Source: a virus | Length of the DNA stretch: 47,887 nt | Direction: 5' to 3' (one strand) | IMG/VR virus record: IMGVR_UViG_3300029286_000066 | Location: 1-47,887 of that record | In this document: piece by piece, positions 38,715-45,584 of the stretch | Position numbering within the stretch: the stretch's first letter is position 1 | Layout: each line of letters opens with the position of its first letter | Notes under the pieces: generated by a model | The model's database searches: none | What the model was told of the DNA's origin: nothing | What the model saw: the letters and a program-made list of their open reading frames with translations, nothing else | Program-made: the position numbers and the translations under genes

Positions 38715-38776
38715 GTTTTATTGACCAGACTGGGAACTGGTCTGTAGCATTACACCCCTTACGGGGTGTCCTCTGC
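38715..38776 (-). ncRNA. Twister ribozyme 3
   Basis: GCAGAGGAC, P1 ACACCCC-GTAA-GGGGTGT, TAATGC, and P4 GACCAG-TTCCCAGT-CTGGTC, then AATAAA. Here GGA in the first strand is matched by TCC in the loop, a compensatory change relative to GGG/CCC in elements 1 and 2. Predicted cleavage between 38752 and 38751. It begins 1 nt after the TAA of 38778-38939. Confidence 0.88.
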
Positions 38777-38777
38777 A

Positions 38778-38939
38778 TTAAAGACTGTTTGGATCATCGT
38801 CATAATCGTAGGTAGCAAGAGGATAAATATCCCAGTTCGTTTCTGGAATAACTTCCTCGACGGGAATTTTTATTGCCTCCGACATCTTCTTTTGTCCTTT
38901 CTCTGAGAGATCATCCCAAAGAATTTCTACATGCTGCAT
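38778..38939 (-). CDS. Small protein (53 aa)
   Basis: MQHVEILWDDLSEKG, then KIPVEEVIPETNWDIYP and an acidic end (YDYDDDPNS). It starts behind GGAGGTTTAAT. Acidic short proteins of this type often act as host-takeover inhibitors, but nothing specific is visible. Confidence 0.6.
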   Translation of the reverse strand: MQHVEILWDDLSEKGQKKMSEAIKIPVEEVIPETNWDIYPLATYDYDDDPNSL

Positions 38940-38943
38940 CATA

Positions 38944-39198
38944 TTAAACCTCCTTTTCTAAAGAATGATCTTCCATATTCATACCACCTATAAGTTCATA
39001 GATGGTATTACGTGATCTTGCGGTCATTTTAAGACAATCAATCCGAAGAAGACTGGAAGTGACAACTTTTGCACCTGGAAGAAATTTGGGATGATCAACA
39101 ATTGTACCAGCTAAACAGACAAAAGAGACCCTCCAACTTCTTGGGTTATTAATGATTCTCCAATCTTTGATTTTAGCCTTTTGAAGTTTCTTACTCAT
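38944..39198 (-). CDS. Hypothetical basic protein (84 aa)
   Basis: A basic N-terminus (SKKLQKAKIKDWRII), strands (SWRVSFVCLAGTIV), then KMTARSRNTIYELIGGM and an acidic tail. It overlaps the KOW-like gene by 4 nt. A short metabolic or RNA-binding protein is possible; no family recognised. Confidence 0.58.
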   Translation of the reverse strand: MSKKLQKAKIKDWRIINNPRSWRVSFVCLAGTIVDHPKFLPGAKVVTSSLLRIDCLKMTARSRNTIYELIGGMNMEDHSLEKEV

Positions 39199-39470
39199 AA
39201 ACTTAAATCCTCCTTTTTACGCCAAGATGCAGCGGGAATTTCAATGAGTAAATCTTCTTTTCTGAACCAAGCAGATTCCCAGGGTGTCTGAAAAGAATGC
39301 CACGTTTTTGCAGGCTCATCAAATTCAACCAAGATGTAGTTTTCCCACATAGTATCTTGTTTCTTGATTTCCTTTATTACACCTGTTAAACCGTTTAGAC
39401 ATTCTACTGCACCTAAAGCCCATCTTTTAGGGTCATAGATGTAGATTTTCACTCTTTGTCCGATTTCCAT
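39195..39470 (-). CDS. KOW/SH3-like small protein (91 aa)
   Basis: MEIGQRVKIYIYD, then GLTGVIKEIKKQ and YILVEFDEPAK, resemble the KOW or SH3-like barrel 'G..V.V......G..G.I......V.F'. The tail AASWRKKEDLS is basic. Such domains bind RNA, DNA or ribosomal partners. It follows its upstream gene by 8 nt. Confidence 0.6.
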   Translation of the reverse strand: MEIGQRVKIYIYDPKRWALGAVECLNGLTGVIKEIKKQDTMWENYILVEFDEPAKTWHSFQTPWESAWFRKEDLLIEIPAASWRKKEDLSL

Positions 39471-39478
39471 ATCTCACC

Positions 39479-39919
39479 TCACTTACCCGATCCTGTAAAT
39501 ACAGGATCAAGATATTCTAAGTCAGCAACCGGGATTTCAATTCCTTTAGATTTCCGATAATACGTTTTCTTTGGAGACCAAGAGTAACCAGTGGCTACAT
39601 GAATAAGTCGATATTCATGGGCATTTTTTTCGTGCATCAACAGGACAAGTTTGTTTGAAGTGATTGAACTTTCTCCGATTTTAGCAACAAAAGACGGGGA
39701 ACTGTGTTTAATGCAACCATTATAAGCAGAAGGTTCTGCTCCTTTAAAGTCCCCTAATGATTCAAAAAATCTTTGTTTAATTTGGAAAATTGTCCCTGAT
39801 CTGAAATACCTCACTTGTTCTTCAAATGCTTCTGGAAACATAATTTCCAAAGTTCTTTTCGCTGTCGTACATTTTGATGCAGCTTCCAAAACTCTTTCTT
39901 TTGAAATTGTTAATTCCAT
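39479..39919 (-). CDS. Hypothetical protein (146 aa)
   Basis: TISKERVLEAASKCTTAKRT gives an N-terminal helix-turn-helix-like part. Then comes an aromatic segment (FFESLGDFKGAEPSAYNG) and KLVLLMHEKNAHEYRLIHV strands. It may bind nucleic acid. It follows twister 4 and AAGGAGGAAAGAG. No family recognised. Confidence 0.58.
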   Translation of the reverse strand: MELTISKERVLEAASKCTTAKRTLEIMFPEAFEEQVRYFRSGTIFQIKQRFFESLGDFKGAEPSAYNGCIKHSSPSFVAKIGESSITSNKLVLLMHEKNAHEYRLIHVATGYSWSPKKTYYRKSKGIEIPVADLEYLDPVFTGSGK

Positions 39920-39940
39920 AACTCTCTTTCCTCCTTAGTA

Positions 39941-40003
39941 TTTTATTTGCCCAGACTTGGGACTGGGCTGTGCATTACACCGACTTTCGTCGGTGCCCTC
40001 TGC
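39941..40003 (-). ncRNA. Twister ribozyme 4
   Basis: GCAGAGGGC, P1 ACCGAC-GAAA-GTCGGT (flanked by C-G), GTAATGC, and P4 GCCCAG-TCCCAAGT-CTGGGC, then AAATAAAA. The pseudoknot GGG/CCC and P2 GCA/TGC are intact. Predicted cleavage between 39977 and 39976. The element starts at the base after the TAA of 40004-40213. Confidence 0.9.
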
Positions 40004-40213
40004 TTAGGTCTTTCTGTTAATGTCAGTTAGGAACTGCTGTGCTATTGGCAAAGTTTCAAAATCATCACCAAACAAGAATGAATTCTCCTTGTTGAAAAAT
40101 CCTCTAATTGAATACTTGTTATCGAAGGAATTGGGAATAATTTTAAATTCCTTAATTTTCGACAAAACCACCATATTTGTCTTGTTTCGATTCCAAATCA
40201 ACATTGTTGCCAT
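40004..40213 (-). CDS. Hypothetical protein (69 aa)
   Basis: Beta-rich: MATMLIWNRNKTNMVVLSKI, KYSIRGFFNKENSFLFGDD, then FETLPIAQQFLTDINRK. This layout recurs in short phage proteins where a single Zn-free beta sheet is capped by a helix. It starts behind AAGGGAGAAACG, with conserved element B upstream. No family recognised. Confidence 0.62.
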   Translation of the reverse strand: MATMLIWNRNKTNMVVLSKIKEFKIIPNSFDNKYSIRGFFNKENSFLFGDDFETLPIAQQFLTDINRKT

Positions 40214-40265
40214 TTCGTTTCTCCCTTCTCTTTCTTTTGTTGTGTATCTTTTATCACATTGTTAG

Positions 40266-40288
40266 AGATCGTGCGGCGACCGTCAATT
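40266..40288 (-). promoter_or_regulatory. Conserved promoter-like element B
   Basis: A second copy of the sequence found before dnaB (29171-29193), identical at 22 of 23 positions. TTGACG sits as a -35 with TAACAA about 16 nt downstream. It lies 53 nt before the gene at 40213, inside the ribozyme operon, and could be an internal start or an operator. Confidence 0.5.
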
Positions 40289-40329
40289 GTGAGCGGTTGC
40301 CGTTACAGTTTATCAAGTAGTTAAGACGA

Positions 40330-40590
40330 TTATTCAAGCATACGCCGATTTACATGAATCTGTATCTTATCCGGTAAATCATTAAAAGCAATTTTCTTAC
40401 CGAGATGTTTGCCGATAATACATTTTCCGAATTGAGAAATTCCGAGTGACGGATGTTCTGGAAGATCATTCATACTGAGACACATATACAACCGTCTATT
40501 TGGATTCTTTGGATTTGGACGATTTTCTTTGAACACTATGGTATAGCGTTCAAACCAATCTTCGGTATCATAACAACCTTTAATTTTCAT
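40330..40590 (-). CDS. Hypothetical protein (86 aa)
   Basis: The start at 40590 (MKIKGCYDTEDW) is chosen over ATG 40599, which overlaps the preceding stop. The sequence is strand-rich (RYTIVFKENRPNPK, RLYMCLSMNDLP) with a basic end (DKIQIHVNRRML). No family recognised. Confidence 0.58.
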   Translation of the reverse strand: MKIKGCYDTEDWFERYTIVFKENRPNPKNPNRRLYMCLSMNDLPEHPSLGISQFGKCIIGKHLGKKIAFNDLPDKIQIHVNRRMLE

Positions 40591-40592
40591 GA

Positions 40593-40877
40593 TCACCACC
40601 CATAGCGTTTGAATGAAAACGCTACCTTTCCCATTTTCTGCTTGTCAGGATAAGAAAGCTGTTTGAAGATTTCATAAGCTTCTTTATCATCCCCATACAT
40701 TGCCATATGATCGGCATCACAAACTATTTCAATAACATGACTTCGGGGAATAGTTTTGCCGCTGTCACAAGGAATACCAGAACATTCTAATGTATCAGAA
40801 CCTATAATATCCCAGGTTCTGTTCATCATTCTGTAAATCCTTCCTTGCATTTCTACAGGAATTTCCTTAATTTTCAT
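40593..40877 (-). CDS. Hypothetical protein (94 aa)
   Basis: MKIKEIPVEMQGRIYRMMNR, two cysteines (LECSGIPCDSG), then HVIEIVCDADHMAMYGDDKE and a basic end. It follows twister 5 and GAAAGGAGAGAGT. No family recognised; the C-terminal FKRYGW overlaps nothing. Confidence 0.6.
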   Translation of the reverse strand: MKIKEIPVEMQGRIYRMMNRTWDIIGSDTLECSGIPCDSGKTIPRSHVIEIVCDADHMAMYGDDKEAYEIFKQLSYPDKQKMGKVAFSFKRYGW

Positions 40878-40895
40878 ATACTCTCTCCTTTCTCT

Positions 40896-40960
40896 TTTTA
40901 TTATCCGGACTTGGAACCGGATTGTAGCATTACTGTGACATTTCTGTCACAGTCCTCTGC
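40896..40960 (-). ncRNA. Twister ribozyme 5
   Basis: GCAGAGGAC, P1 CTGTGACA-GAAA-TGTCACAG, TAATGC, and P4 ATCCGG-TTCCAAGT-CCGGAT, then AATAAAA. As in element 3, GGA pairs with TCC. Predicted cleavage between 40932 and 40931. It starts 1 nt after the TAA of 40962-41165. Confidence 0.9.
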
Positions 40961-40961
40961 A

Positions 40962-41165
40962 TTACTCTATGGAATTTGCCCCATCAATGAAATCGTCAAT
41001 TTCCTTTTCAAGCTCATTAAGTCGGTCATAAAGATCATCTTTTGTGATTCTGAGTTCTTCAAGAGGTTCTAATTCCTCTTTTAATTCAGCAATTTTAGTA
41101 TCCAGATTGACAATTGAATCATCCAGACGTTTCCGCATATTTTCAAAATCGGTTTGCATTGACAT
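40962..41165 (-). CDS. Coiled-coil protein (67 aa)
   Basis: The start at 41165 (MSMQTDFENMRKRLDD) follows AAGGAGGAAAAC. Almost the whole protein is coiled coil (LDDSIVNLDTKIAELKEELE, YDRLNELEKEIDDF). A short amphipathic dimer, function unknown. Confidence 0.65.
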   Translation of the reverse strand: MSMQTDFENMRKRLDDSIVNLDTKIAELKEELEPLEELRITKDDLYDRLNELEKEIDDFIDGANSIE

Positions 41166-41175
41166 GTTTTCCTCC

Positions 41176-41553
41176 TTAATCTTCATGATTGAAGTATGGT
41201 TTACCGTTCTTTTCCCAATAATAACCGTTTGGTCTGTCTGACAGATCACTGGGCTTGAGTCCAAGTTTCTCGTAATAGATGTCAGATTTTCTTGATGTTG
41301 ACACCATCACACCACCTTCCATCATGAATCTGAAATCAAGATGGTGAGCATGGTTTTCGGCAGTTAAAGCATCACGATAACCTTCAAGATAGCCAAGAAC
41401 CCAATACGGAACTTTGCCCATTTCTGCCTTTATCTTACCAAATTGTTCGTTAATGTCCGAAGAACGCAAACCACAATGTCTTGCTCTGTTGTAAAGATCA
41501 ATCAATCGGCTTACAGCTTTCCTTCTCTTTGCTAAAGCAGTGGTGATTTTCAT
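41176..41553 (-). CDS. Hypothetical protein (125 aa)
   Basis: Basic N-terminus (KITTALAKRRKAVSRLIDLYN), then MGKVPYWVLGYLEGYRDALT, HHLDFRFMMEGGVMV and an aromatic C-terminus (GYYWEKNGKPYF). It may bind nucleic acid or a host protein. It follows twister 6 and AAGGGAGAGAAAAG. No family recognised. Confidence 0.6.
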   Translation of the reverse strand: MKITTALAKRRKAVSRLIDLYNRARHCGLRSSDINEQFGKIKAEMGKVPYWVLGYLEGYRDALTAENHAHHLDFRFMMEGGVMVSTSRKSDIYYEKLGLKPSDLSDRPNGYYWEKNGKPYFNHED

Positions 41554-41573
41554 CTTTTCTCTCCCTTTCTCTT

Positions 41574-41640
41574 TTATTTATAACCAGACTGGGGACTGGT
41601 TCTGTGCATTACAGTGGGTGTTAAGCCCACTGCCCTCTGC
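41574..41640 (-). ncRNA. Twister ribozyme 6
   Basis: GCAGAGGGC, a P1 with a longer loop (AGTGGG-CTTAACA-CCCACT), GTAATGC, and P4 AACCAG-TCCCCAGT-CTGGTT, then ATAAATAAA. GGG/CCC kept. The loop shows that P1 length and tetraloop are not required. Predicted cleavage between 41611 and 41610. Its first G is the last base of the TAG of 41640-41870. Confidence 0.86.
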
Positions 41641-41870
41641 TATGAAGCATTACCCCATAATTTGAGACGGGATTGGTTATCAATTGTTACCGCATTTCCA
41701 AGAAATACAAGTTTTTTGATTTCTTCCCAGAGCATTATTCCAGCAGCCGCTTGAAGTTTATCTTGATCGGTGCAGTTAAAACAATCTCTCATGGAAATTA
41801 ATCGTGTTTCCGCATCTTTGATGCCTTGTTCACAATCTTCTAAGGTTATCATCTTTAAAGGACCTGTCAT
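41640..41870 (-). CDS. Hypothetical protein (76 aa)
   Basis: MTGPLKMITLEDCEQGIKDA, then MRDCFNCTDQDKLQAAAGIM and IKKLVFLGNAVTID. A helical protein with three Cys and no recognised family. Overlap of 1 nt with the DUF932-like gene start region indicates coupling. Confidence 0.6.
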   Translation of the reverse strand: MTGPLKMITLEDCEQGIKDAETRLISMRDCFNCTDQDKLQAAAGIMLWEEIKKLVFLGNAVTIDNQSRLKLWGNAS

Positions 41871-42775
41871 TAGATTCTCCCCCCTATTGCACGGGAATAT
41901 GTTCTTTCCATAACCCTTGCAATAACGGGTTCAAGATCAATTCGCCTCAGTTCGCTTTTGACTTCATGGGTATTCCACTGGGTAAGGATAGAATTCAGAC
42001 TCCAAAGATCAAGGGAAGAGCTATTGACGGCATTGGAAAGAAGCAGATTTGTGCCAATTTCCGGCAATGCTTCGATCTTGATCTTTTCAGCAGCCGAGAA
42101 AGGCAATTCATCCCAGATTTCATCATAAATATCTTTACTTATCTGAGTAGAAGCCCAGTTCTTCCAACTATCAACTTGTGTTCCGAAGATAGCAAGACCT
42201 CCGCTGATAGTCTCACCAAGATTGTTAAGAAAAAGGTTCTGAAGATGTCTCTTGGAAAACTGAGCCATACTCTTCCAGATACCCATACCATTGAGGCATT
42301 TTAGCTGCCATGCCCCGAACATTCCTTTGAGTTTTGTGCTAAGATCCAAAGACGAAAACACATCAACTTTCGGAATGATTGAATCAACAGCCCGAATTGC
42401 TGATGCCATATCAGGAAACCTGATTCCGATCTTCAGACGAGCACCTTCAAGATAAGTGTGAGGACACACCTGAATCTTGCCGTAATCAGTAAGCTGTCCG
42501 ACAGAATTTTCGATCATGTGGACAATGTCTTCATACCGAACAACCTTATATGAATCACTGCAAATTCCAAAAGCCATTGCACCATTTCCCGTAAAAGCTT
42601 GATCGACAATAACCTTCTTGCCTTCATAGCGTTTCTTGTCTCGTCTTCCGAAATACAACGGTTCAAGAATAGGATCAGGAAAGTAAACTTTCGGATACCT
42701 TTCTCTGACATCACGGCGTTCATTTTCGGACAATTCGTAATCTAAACCCATTTCATTCATCGCTACATTTTCCAT
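41870..42775 (-). CDS. DUF932-like protein
   Basis: 301 residues. GNGAMAFGICSDSYKVVRYED (about 62-82) resembles the DUF932 core (phage/plasmid-like protein family) around 'LG.V...Y..V....', and the region before it has YVDQAFTGNG-like residues. The C-terminal half is helical. DUF932 proteins are frequent in phages and plasmids; their biochemical role is not established. It follows twister 7. Confidence 0.65.
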   Translation of the reverse strand: MENVAMNEMGLDYELSENERRDVRERYPKVYFPDPILEPLYFGRRDKKRYEGKKVIVDQAFTGNGAMAFGICSDSYKVVRYEDIVHMIENSVGQLTDYGKIQVCPHTYLEGARLKIGIRFPDMASAIRAVDSIIPKVDVFSSLDLSTKLKGMFGAWQLKCLNGMGIWKSMAQFSKRHLQNLFLNNLGETISGGLAIFGTQVDSWKNWASTQISKDIYDEIWDELPFSAAEKIKIEALPEIGTNLLLSNAVNSSSLDLWSLNSILTQWNTHEVKSELRRIDLEPVIARVMERTYSRAIGGRI

Positions 42776-42794
42776 TCTCTTTCTTCCTCCATTT

Positions 42795-42866
42795 GTTTTA
42801 TTATGCTTAACCGGGCTTGGAACCGATTTGCAGCATTGCTACGGCATTTCTGCCGTAGTCCTCTGC
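42795..42866 (-). ncRNA. Twister ribozyme 7, variant cleavage site
   Basis: GCAGAGGAC, P1 CTACGGCA-GAAA-TGCCGTAG, CAATGC, and P4 AATCGG-TTCCAAGC-CCGGTT, then AAGCATAATAAA. GGA/TCC pseudoknot. The base before the scissile bond is C, not U as in all other copies. The predicted cleavage would be C-A between 42838 and 42837, so activity may be reduced. Its first G is the last base of the TAG of 42866-43036. Confidence 0.8.
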
Positions 42867-43036
42867 TATTCAACTTCGGTTATTTCCATGTCAACAATTT
42901 CCGCATCTTCAATAACCACACTTTCATCGGGGGAAGTAAAATAGTAATCCAATTCATTGATTACTTCATGGGCATCTTGATTTTCCATTACAACGGTCAA
43001 CCGAATATACATGTCTACATTTACTTTTTTTGGCAC
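42866..43036 (-). CDS. Small acidic protein (56 aa)
   Basis: GTG start at 43036 behind AGGAGGTTAAT; the ATG 2 nt upstream is out of frame. PKKVNVDMYIRLTVVMENQD, then NELDYYFTSPDESVVIED and an acidic end. It reads as a beta-alpha-beta module with short acidic tail. It overlaps nothing. No family recognised. Confidence 0.6.
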   Translation of the reverse strand: MPKKVNVDMYIRLTVVMENQDAHEVINELDYYFTSPDESVVIEDAEIVDMEITEVE

Positions 43037-43037
43037 A

Positions 43038-43826
43038 TTAACCTCCTATCTGGGCTGCTGCGGCAGCACCGTTATTACTGATGGGTCGAGAAAGATTCAC
43101 CCGTTGACCGTCAGCTTTTCCCGAATGGTAAGCACCTACATCTCCTTTAAGGGAAGATGTTCTTCTGGTCACGGCATTAGGAAACATCTCCTTAAAAGCT
43201 TTATCAACACCATCTTTTTTGACAACCATCAACGCTTTACAATCAGAAGGAATAAACTGTTCCCGTCTCTGATAAAGATCCACAAGACGTTCACCGATTG
43301 TTGTGACTAATCCGTAACAGTAATTCCTCTTGGCATTCTTCAGATCAACCTTTCGTTTACCACTGCTTGTGTAAGTGGGACGAACATTATCGGCAGTTAC
43401 GTTTTTCTGAGCCAAAGAATAAACTGTTCTTCGCAGATACTTGAAGAAGAACACGGCAATTTCCAGATCGTTCTTTGTTCCGACGAAACACATCTGCCAT
43501 GATCCGTAAGGAAGCGGACCATCAAAGATTTTGCAATAAGTGTTGATAACCTTGCAATCAAAAGCTTTGGCAATCATGTAAGCCAACGTAGCTTCAAAGT
43601 CCACTTTGTTTGTGTCAGAACCATCAACGGTCATCTGCACAAAAGAGTCGGTGTCTTTGTTGACATCTCTCAGGTGAGCAAAGTCGATAGCGTAGTCGGA
43701 CATTAATTTTGCTGCCATGTTAGCGGCTGCCTGTTGTTCATGAACATCACTGTTTTTTTCCGCATTGCCGAGTTCCAATAATTTCATAATCTTGCTGATA
43801 ATATTGTTCCTCAATTCTTCCGTCAT
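43038..43826 (-). CDS. DUF2786-like protein
   Basis: The start at 43826 (MTEELRNNIISKIMKLL) follows GGAGGAAAGAGAGAT. KLLELGNAEKNSDVHEQQAA (about 14-33), then AKLMSDYAID, matches the DUF2786 helix pair. The later NYCYGLVTTIGERLVDLY and a basic GKRKVDLKNAKR segment follow. Length 262 fits phage members. DUF2786 proteins occur with DNA-handling genes, but their function is unproven. Confidence 0.68.
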   Translation of the reverse strand: MTEELRNNIISKIMKLLELGNAEKNSDVHEQQAAANMAAKLMSDYAIDFAHLRDVNKDTDSFVQMTVDGSDTNKVDFEATLAYMIAKAFDCKVINTYCKIFDGPLPYGSWQMCFVGTKNDLEIAVFFFKYLRRTVYSLAQKNVTADNVRPTYTSSGKRKVDLKNAKRNYCYGLVTTIGERLVDLYQRREQFIPSDCKALMVVKKDGVDKAFKEMFPNAVTRRTSSLKGDVGAYHSGKADGQRVNLSRPISNNGAAAAAQIGG

Positions 43827-43853
43827 ATCTCTCTTTCCTCCGTAGTTTGGTTT

Positions 43854-43897
43854 GATGCTTAATCGCATCACGGGACACACAATTCCTCCAAATTGTG
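43854..43897 (-). ncRNA. Double-hairpin leader (non-twister)
   Basis: On the minus strand CACAATT-TGGAGG-AATTGTG (43878-43897) is followed by GATGC...GCATC (43854-43869), then the RBS of 43826. The flanks GGGG...CCC could extend the first stem. It has the same hairpin-hairpin-RBS layout as the ribozymes, but no GCAGAGG or TYCCMAG motif, so it is not a twister. Confidence 0.5.
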
Positions 43898-43912
43898 CAC
43901 CCCCCGATGAAA

Positions 43913-44179
43913 TTATTTTGAAGGTGTGAACAAGAAGTAGAATCTCGGCATGTGTTGGAACATGAGAGTTCCTTTCATAAGATCCGATTTTCTGACTACT
44001 ACGATAAAAGGAGCCATGAATCCTAGAACTTCAAAATCCATAGACAGTTCTTTTGTGTCCCATACTTGACCATATTCTTGTTCAAGACGGATTCTTTCAT
44101 TCTCATCGGAACTAGATTCAACCCGATTGTTGATCTTGCTGACTAATTCCCTCCTAACTGCTTCTGTTTCATCTGGCAT
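43913..44179 (-). CDS. Hypothetical protein (88 aa)
   Basis: MPDETEAVRRELVSKINNRV is helical and acidic/basic. SMDFEVLGFMAPFIVVVRKSD and GTLMFQHMPRFYFLFTPSK are strands. The C-terminus is strikingly hydrophobic. It starts behind GAAAGGAGAGAGC. No family recognised. Confidence 0.58.
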   Translation of the reverse strand: MPDETEAVRRELVSKINNRVESSSDENERIRLEQEYGQVWDTKELSMDFEVLGFMAPFIVVVRKSDLMKGTLMFQHMPRFYFLFTPSK

Positions 44180-44210
44180 AATATGCTCTCTCCTTTCTCA
44201 TTTTAAAATT

Positions 44211-44260
44211 GGGAAGTAAATTTCCCCGCAATACCTCAACGATGCTCTGTTGAGGTATTG
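44211..44260 (-). ncRNA. Double-hairpin leader (non-twister)
   Basis: A 12-bp perfect stem CAATACCTCAAC/GTTGAGGTATTG (44229-44260) with an 8-nt loop is followed by GGGAA...TTCCC (44211-44226), then the RBS of 44179. No T-run follows, so it is not a classical terminator. No twister core. Confidence 0.5.
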
Positions 44261-44268
44261 AAGCGACT

Positions 44269-44586
44269 TTATTCCCATTCAGGGCCGAGTTTGTGATTGT
44301 GCCTTAAAGATAGAACAGCATCTACCTCATTATCTGCTTCCAACAGATAAATAGCCTCAAACTCCTCAAGTTCTGAGCAGTTATCCACACCAATTGTGTG
44401 TGTAATTACTCGGTTAGTCAATCTGTTTCCTGTGTCGATACAAATGAATTGAAAATGAAGCCTTGAAGGGTTTACTTGTTCAAGGTAATTGTTTGTTCGG
44501 GCTAAAACGTAAGTATCTTTGCCGATTTTGTAATGGTCACCCATTTTCCACTTTATCCAGTTCACGTTTGTCATCTGTTCTGGCAT
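44269..44586 (-). CDS. Hypothetical protein (105 aa)
   Basis: The start at 44586 (MPEQMTNVNWIKW) follows GGAGGTGCTTT. WKMGDHYKIGKDTYVLART is a beta-rich opening, FICIDTGNRLTNRVITHTIG follows, and the end is acidic then basic (SLRHNHKLGPEWE). No family recognised. It overlaps the previous gene by 16 nt. Confidence 0.6.
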   Translation of the reverse strand: MPEQMTNVNWIKWKMGDHYKIGKDTYVLARTNNYLEQVNPSRLHFQFICIDTGNRLTNRVITHTIGVDNCSELEEFEAIYLLEADNEVDAVLSLRHNHKLGPEWE

Positions 44587-44738
44587 AAAGCACCTCCACC
44601 GTGAGCATAACGGAACATCTTCCACCAATCAGTATTACTTTGGATTTTTTGAATGGCTCGTTTCTCTGTTTCCTCATTTCGCTTACACTTGCGGCATAAG
44701 GTATTGACGACTCTCTCCTCTTTTCGGTGGTCACACAT
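44571..44738 (-). CDS. Small Zn-ribbon-like protein (55 aa)
   Basis: MCDHRKEERVVNTLCRKCKR has one C-H and one CxxC pair and a basic middle. The start at 44738 is just 2 nt from AAGGAG; a competing GTG frame (start 44734, end 44537) is less Cys-patterned but has better spacing. Choice is uncertain. Function unknown. Confidence 0.42.
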   Translation of the reverse strand: MCDHRKEERVVNTLCRKCKRNEETEKRAIQKIQSNTDWWKMFRYAHGGGALCQNR

Positions 44739-44762
44739 CTCTCCTTCTCCTTTCTCTCTAAA

Positions 44763-44832
44763 GGTTATTCCAGACTGGGGACTGGAATTGTGCATTACAA
44801 GAAGTCAGAAATTCTGACTTCTTGCCCTCTGC
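44763..44832 (-). ncRNA. Twister ribozyme 8
   Basis: GCAGAGGGC, a long P1 CAAGAAGTCAGA...TCTGACTTCTTG with almost no loop, TAATGC, and P4 TTCCAG-TCCCCAGT-CTGGAA, then TAACC (the AAUAAA is replaced). GGG/CCC kept. Predicted cleavage between 44797 and 44796. It starts 17 nt after the stop of 44850-45494. Confidence 0.85.
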
Positions 44833-44849
44833 ATTAAGGAATTTCTGAC

Positions 44850-45494
44850 TTATTCAGCAACAACCGGAGCAGCAACAACCGTCAGATAGGCAATCAACGG
44901 AAGCATCTCTGCCGTCCTGCAATACGTTCCCTTTCTGATCGCATTAAGATGGGACGCAACACGACCCTTCGAAGCTTTCAGAGCCGGAGCTTCTTCACCA
45001 CCGAAGTCAGCTTTTGCCAGTTCAACTATCATTTCAGCAACGGTCATTTCCGCTTTGATATAACCGTCAATGACAGTAGACTGAGGAGTTTTGCCGTCTT
45101 TGTTCACTCTTGCTGCTTTCGGACCCGAAGATTTTCTTGCTGCTTTCACGGGCTTACCAGGTCCTGCAAGAAACTTTGCACGGGCAACACAAGCAGCAAA
45201 AGACACCGGGAAATCCGATTCACAGGATTTGCAGTTATTTGCCGACGCATCGTAGCACGGACGATTAGAATCCCAATCAGAAGGATCCATACAGAAGTCA
45301 CCGGGCATAGCAGGCTTTTCTGCTTTCACAACGGTAACAGAAGTTTCAGTTTTCGTCTCGGCAACGGGTTCTTCCGTCTTGGCTTCGACAACGGGCGTTT
45401 CCGCAACTACCGGTTCTTCGACTTTCTTAACCGGTGTCAAGGTTTTCTTTGCAATAGCCTTTTCCGCGTTCTTCTCATTTTTCGATTTACTCAT
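44850..45494 (-). CDS. Ala/Lys/Glu-rich protein with cysteine cluster (214 aa)
   Basis: Residues 1-75 are a low-complexity K/E/V/P/A-rich linker (KKVEEPVVAETPVVEAKTEE). Residues about 78-112 hold FCMDPSDW...CYDASANNCKSCESD and SFAACVARAK, which resemble the C-terminal Cys segment of the SSB at 8646-9716. The C-terminal half is a probable wHTH (STVIDGYIKAEMTVAEMIV, GRVASHLNAIRKG). The shared Cys module suggests both bind one phage partner; that is inference. Confidence 0.62.
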   Translation of the reverse strand: MSKSKNEKNAEKAIAKKTLTPVKKVEEPVVAETPVVEAKTEEPVAETKTETSVTVVKAEKPAMPGDFCMDPSDWDSNRPCYDASANNCKSCESDFPVSFAACVARAKFLAGPGKPVKAARKSSGPKAARVNKDGKTPQSTVIDGYIKAEMTVAEMIVELAKADFGGEEAPALKASKGRVASHLNAIRKGTYCRTAEMLPLIAYLTVVAAPVVAE

Positions 45495-45527
45495 TTCCTT
45501 CTCCTTTTCTCTTTTTATTTGGTTAGT

Positions 45528-45575
45528 GAGACATAATTGTCCCTATGACGGCGTAATCATTAGATTATTCCGTCA
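45528..45575 (-). ncRNA. Double-hairpin leader (non-twister)
   Basis: TGACGG...CCGTCA (45546-45575) encloses AATC...GATT, and GGGACA-ATTA-TGTCTC (45528-45543) follows, just upstream of the RBS of 45494. Same layout as other leaders in this operon, without twister signatures. Confidence 0.45.
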
Positions 45576-45584
45576 AAGTGAAAA

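Noticed and set aside
44537-44734. Alternative GTG-start frame over 44571-44738
   Set aside because: Better RBS spacing but less protein-like sequence and a longer overlap with the next gene. Kept as an alternative only.
36980-44832. The repeated double hairpins as intrinsic terminators
   Set aside because: No T-run follows either hairpin, the conserved single-stranded blocks and covarying pseudoknot are not expected in terminators, and downstream genes would lack promoters.
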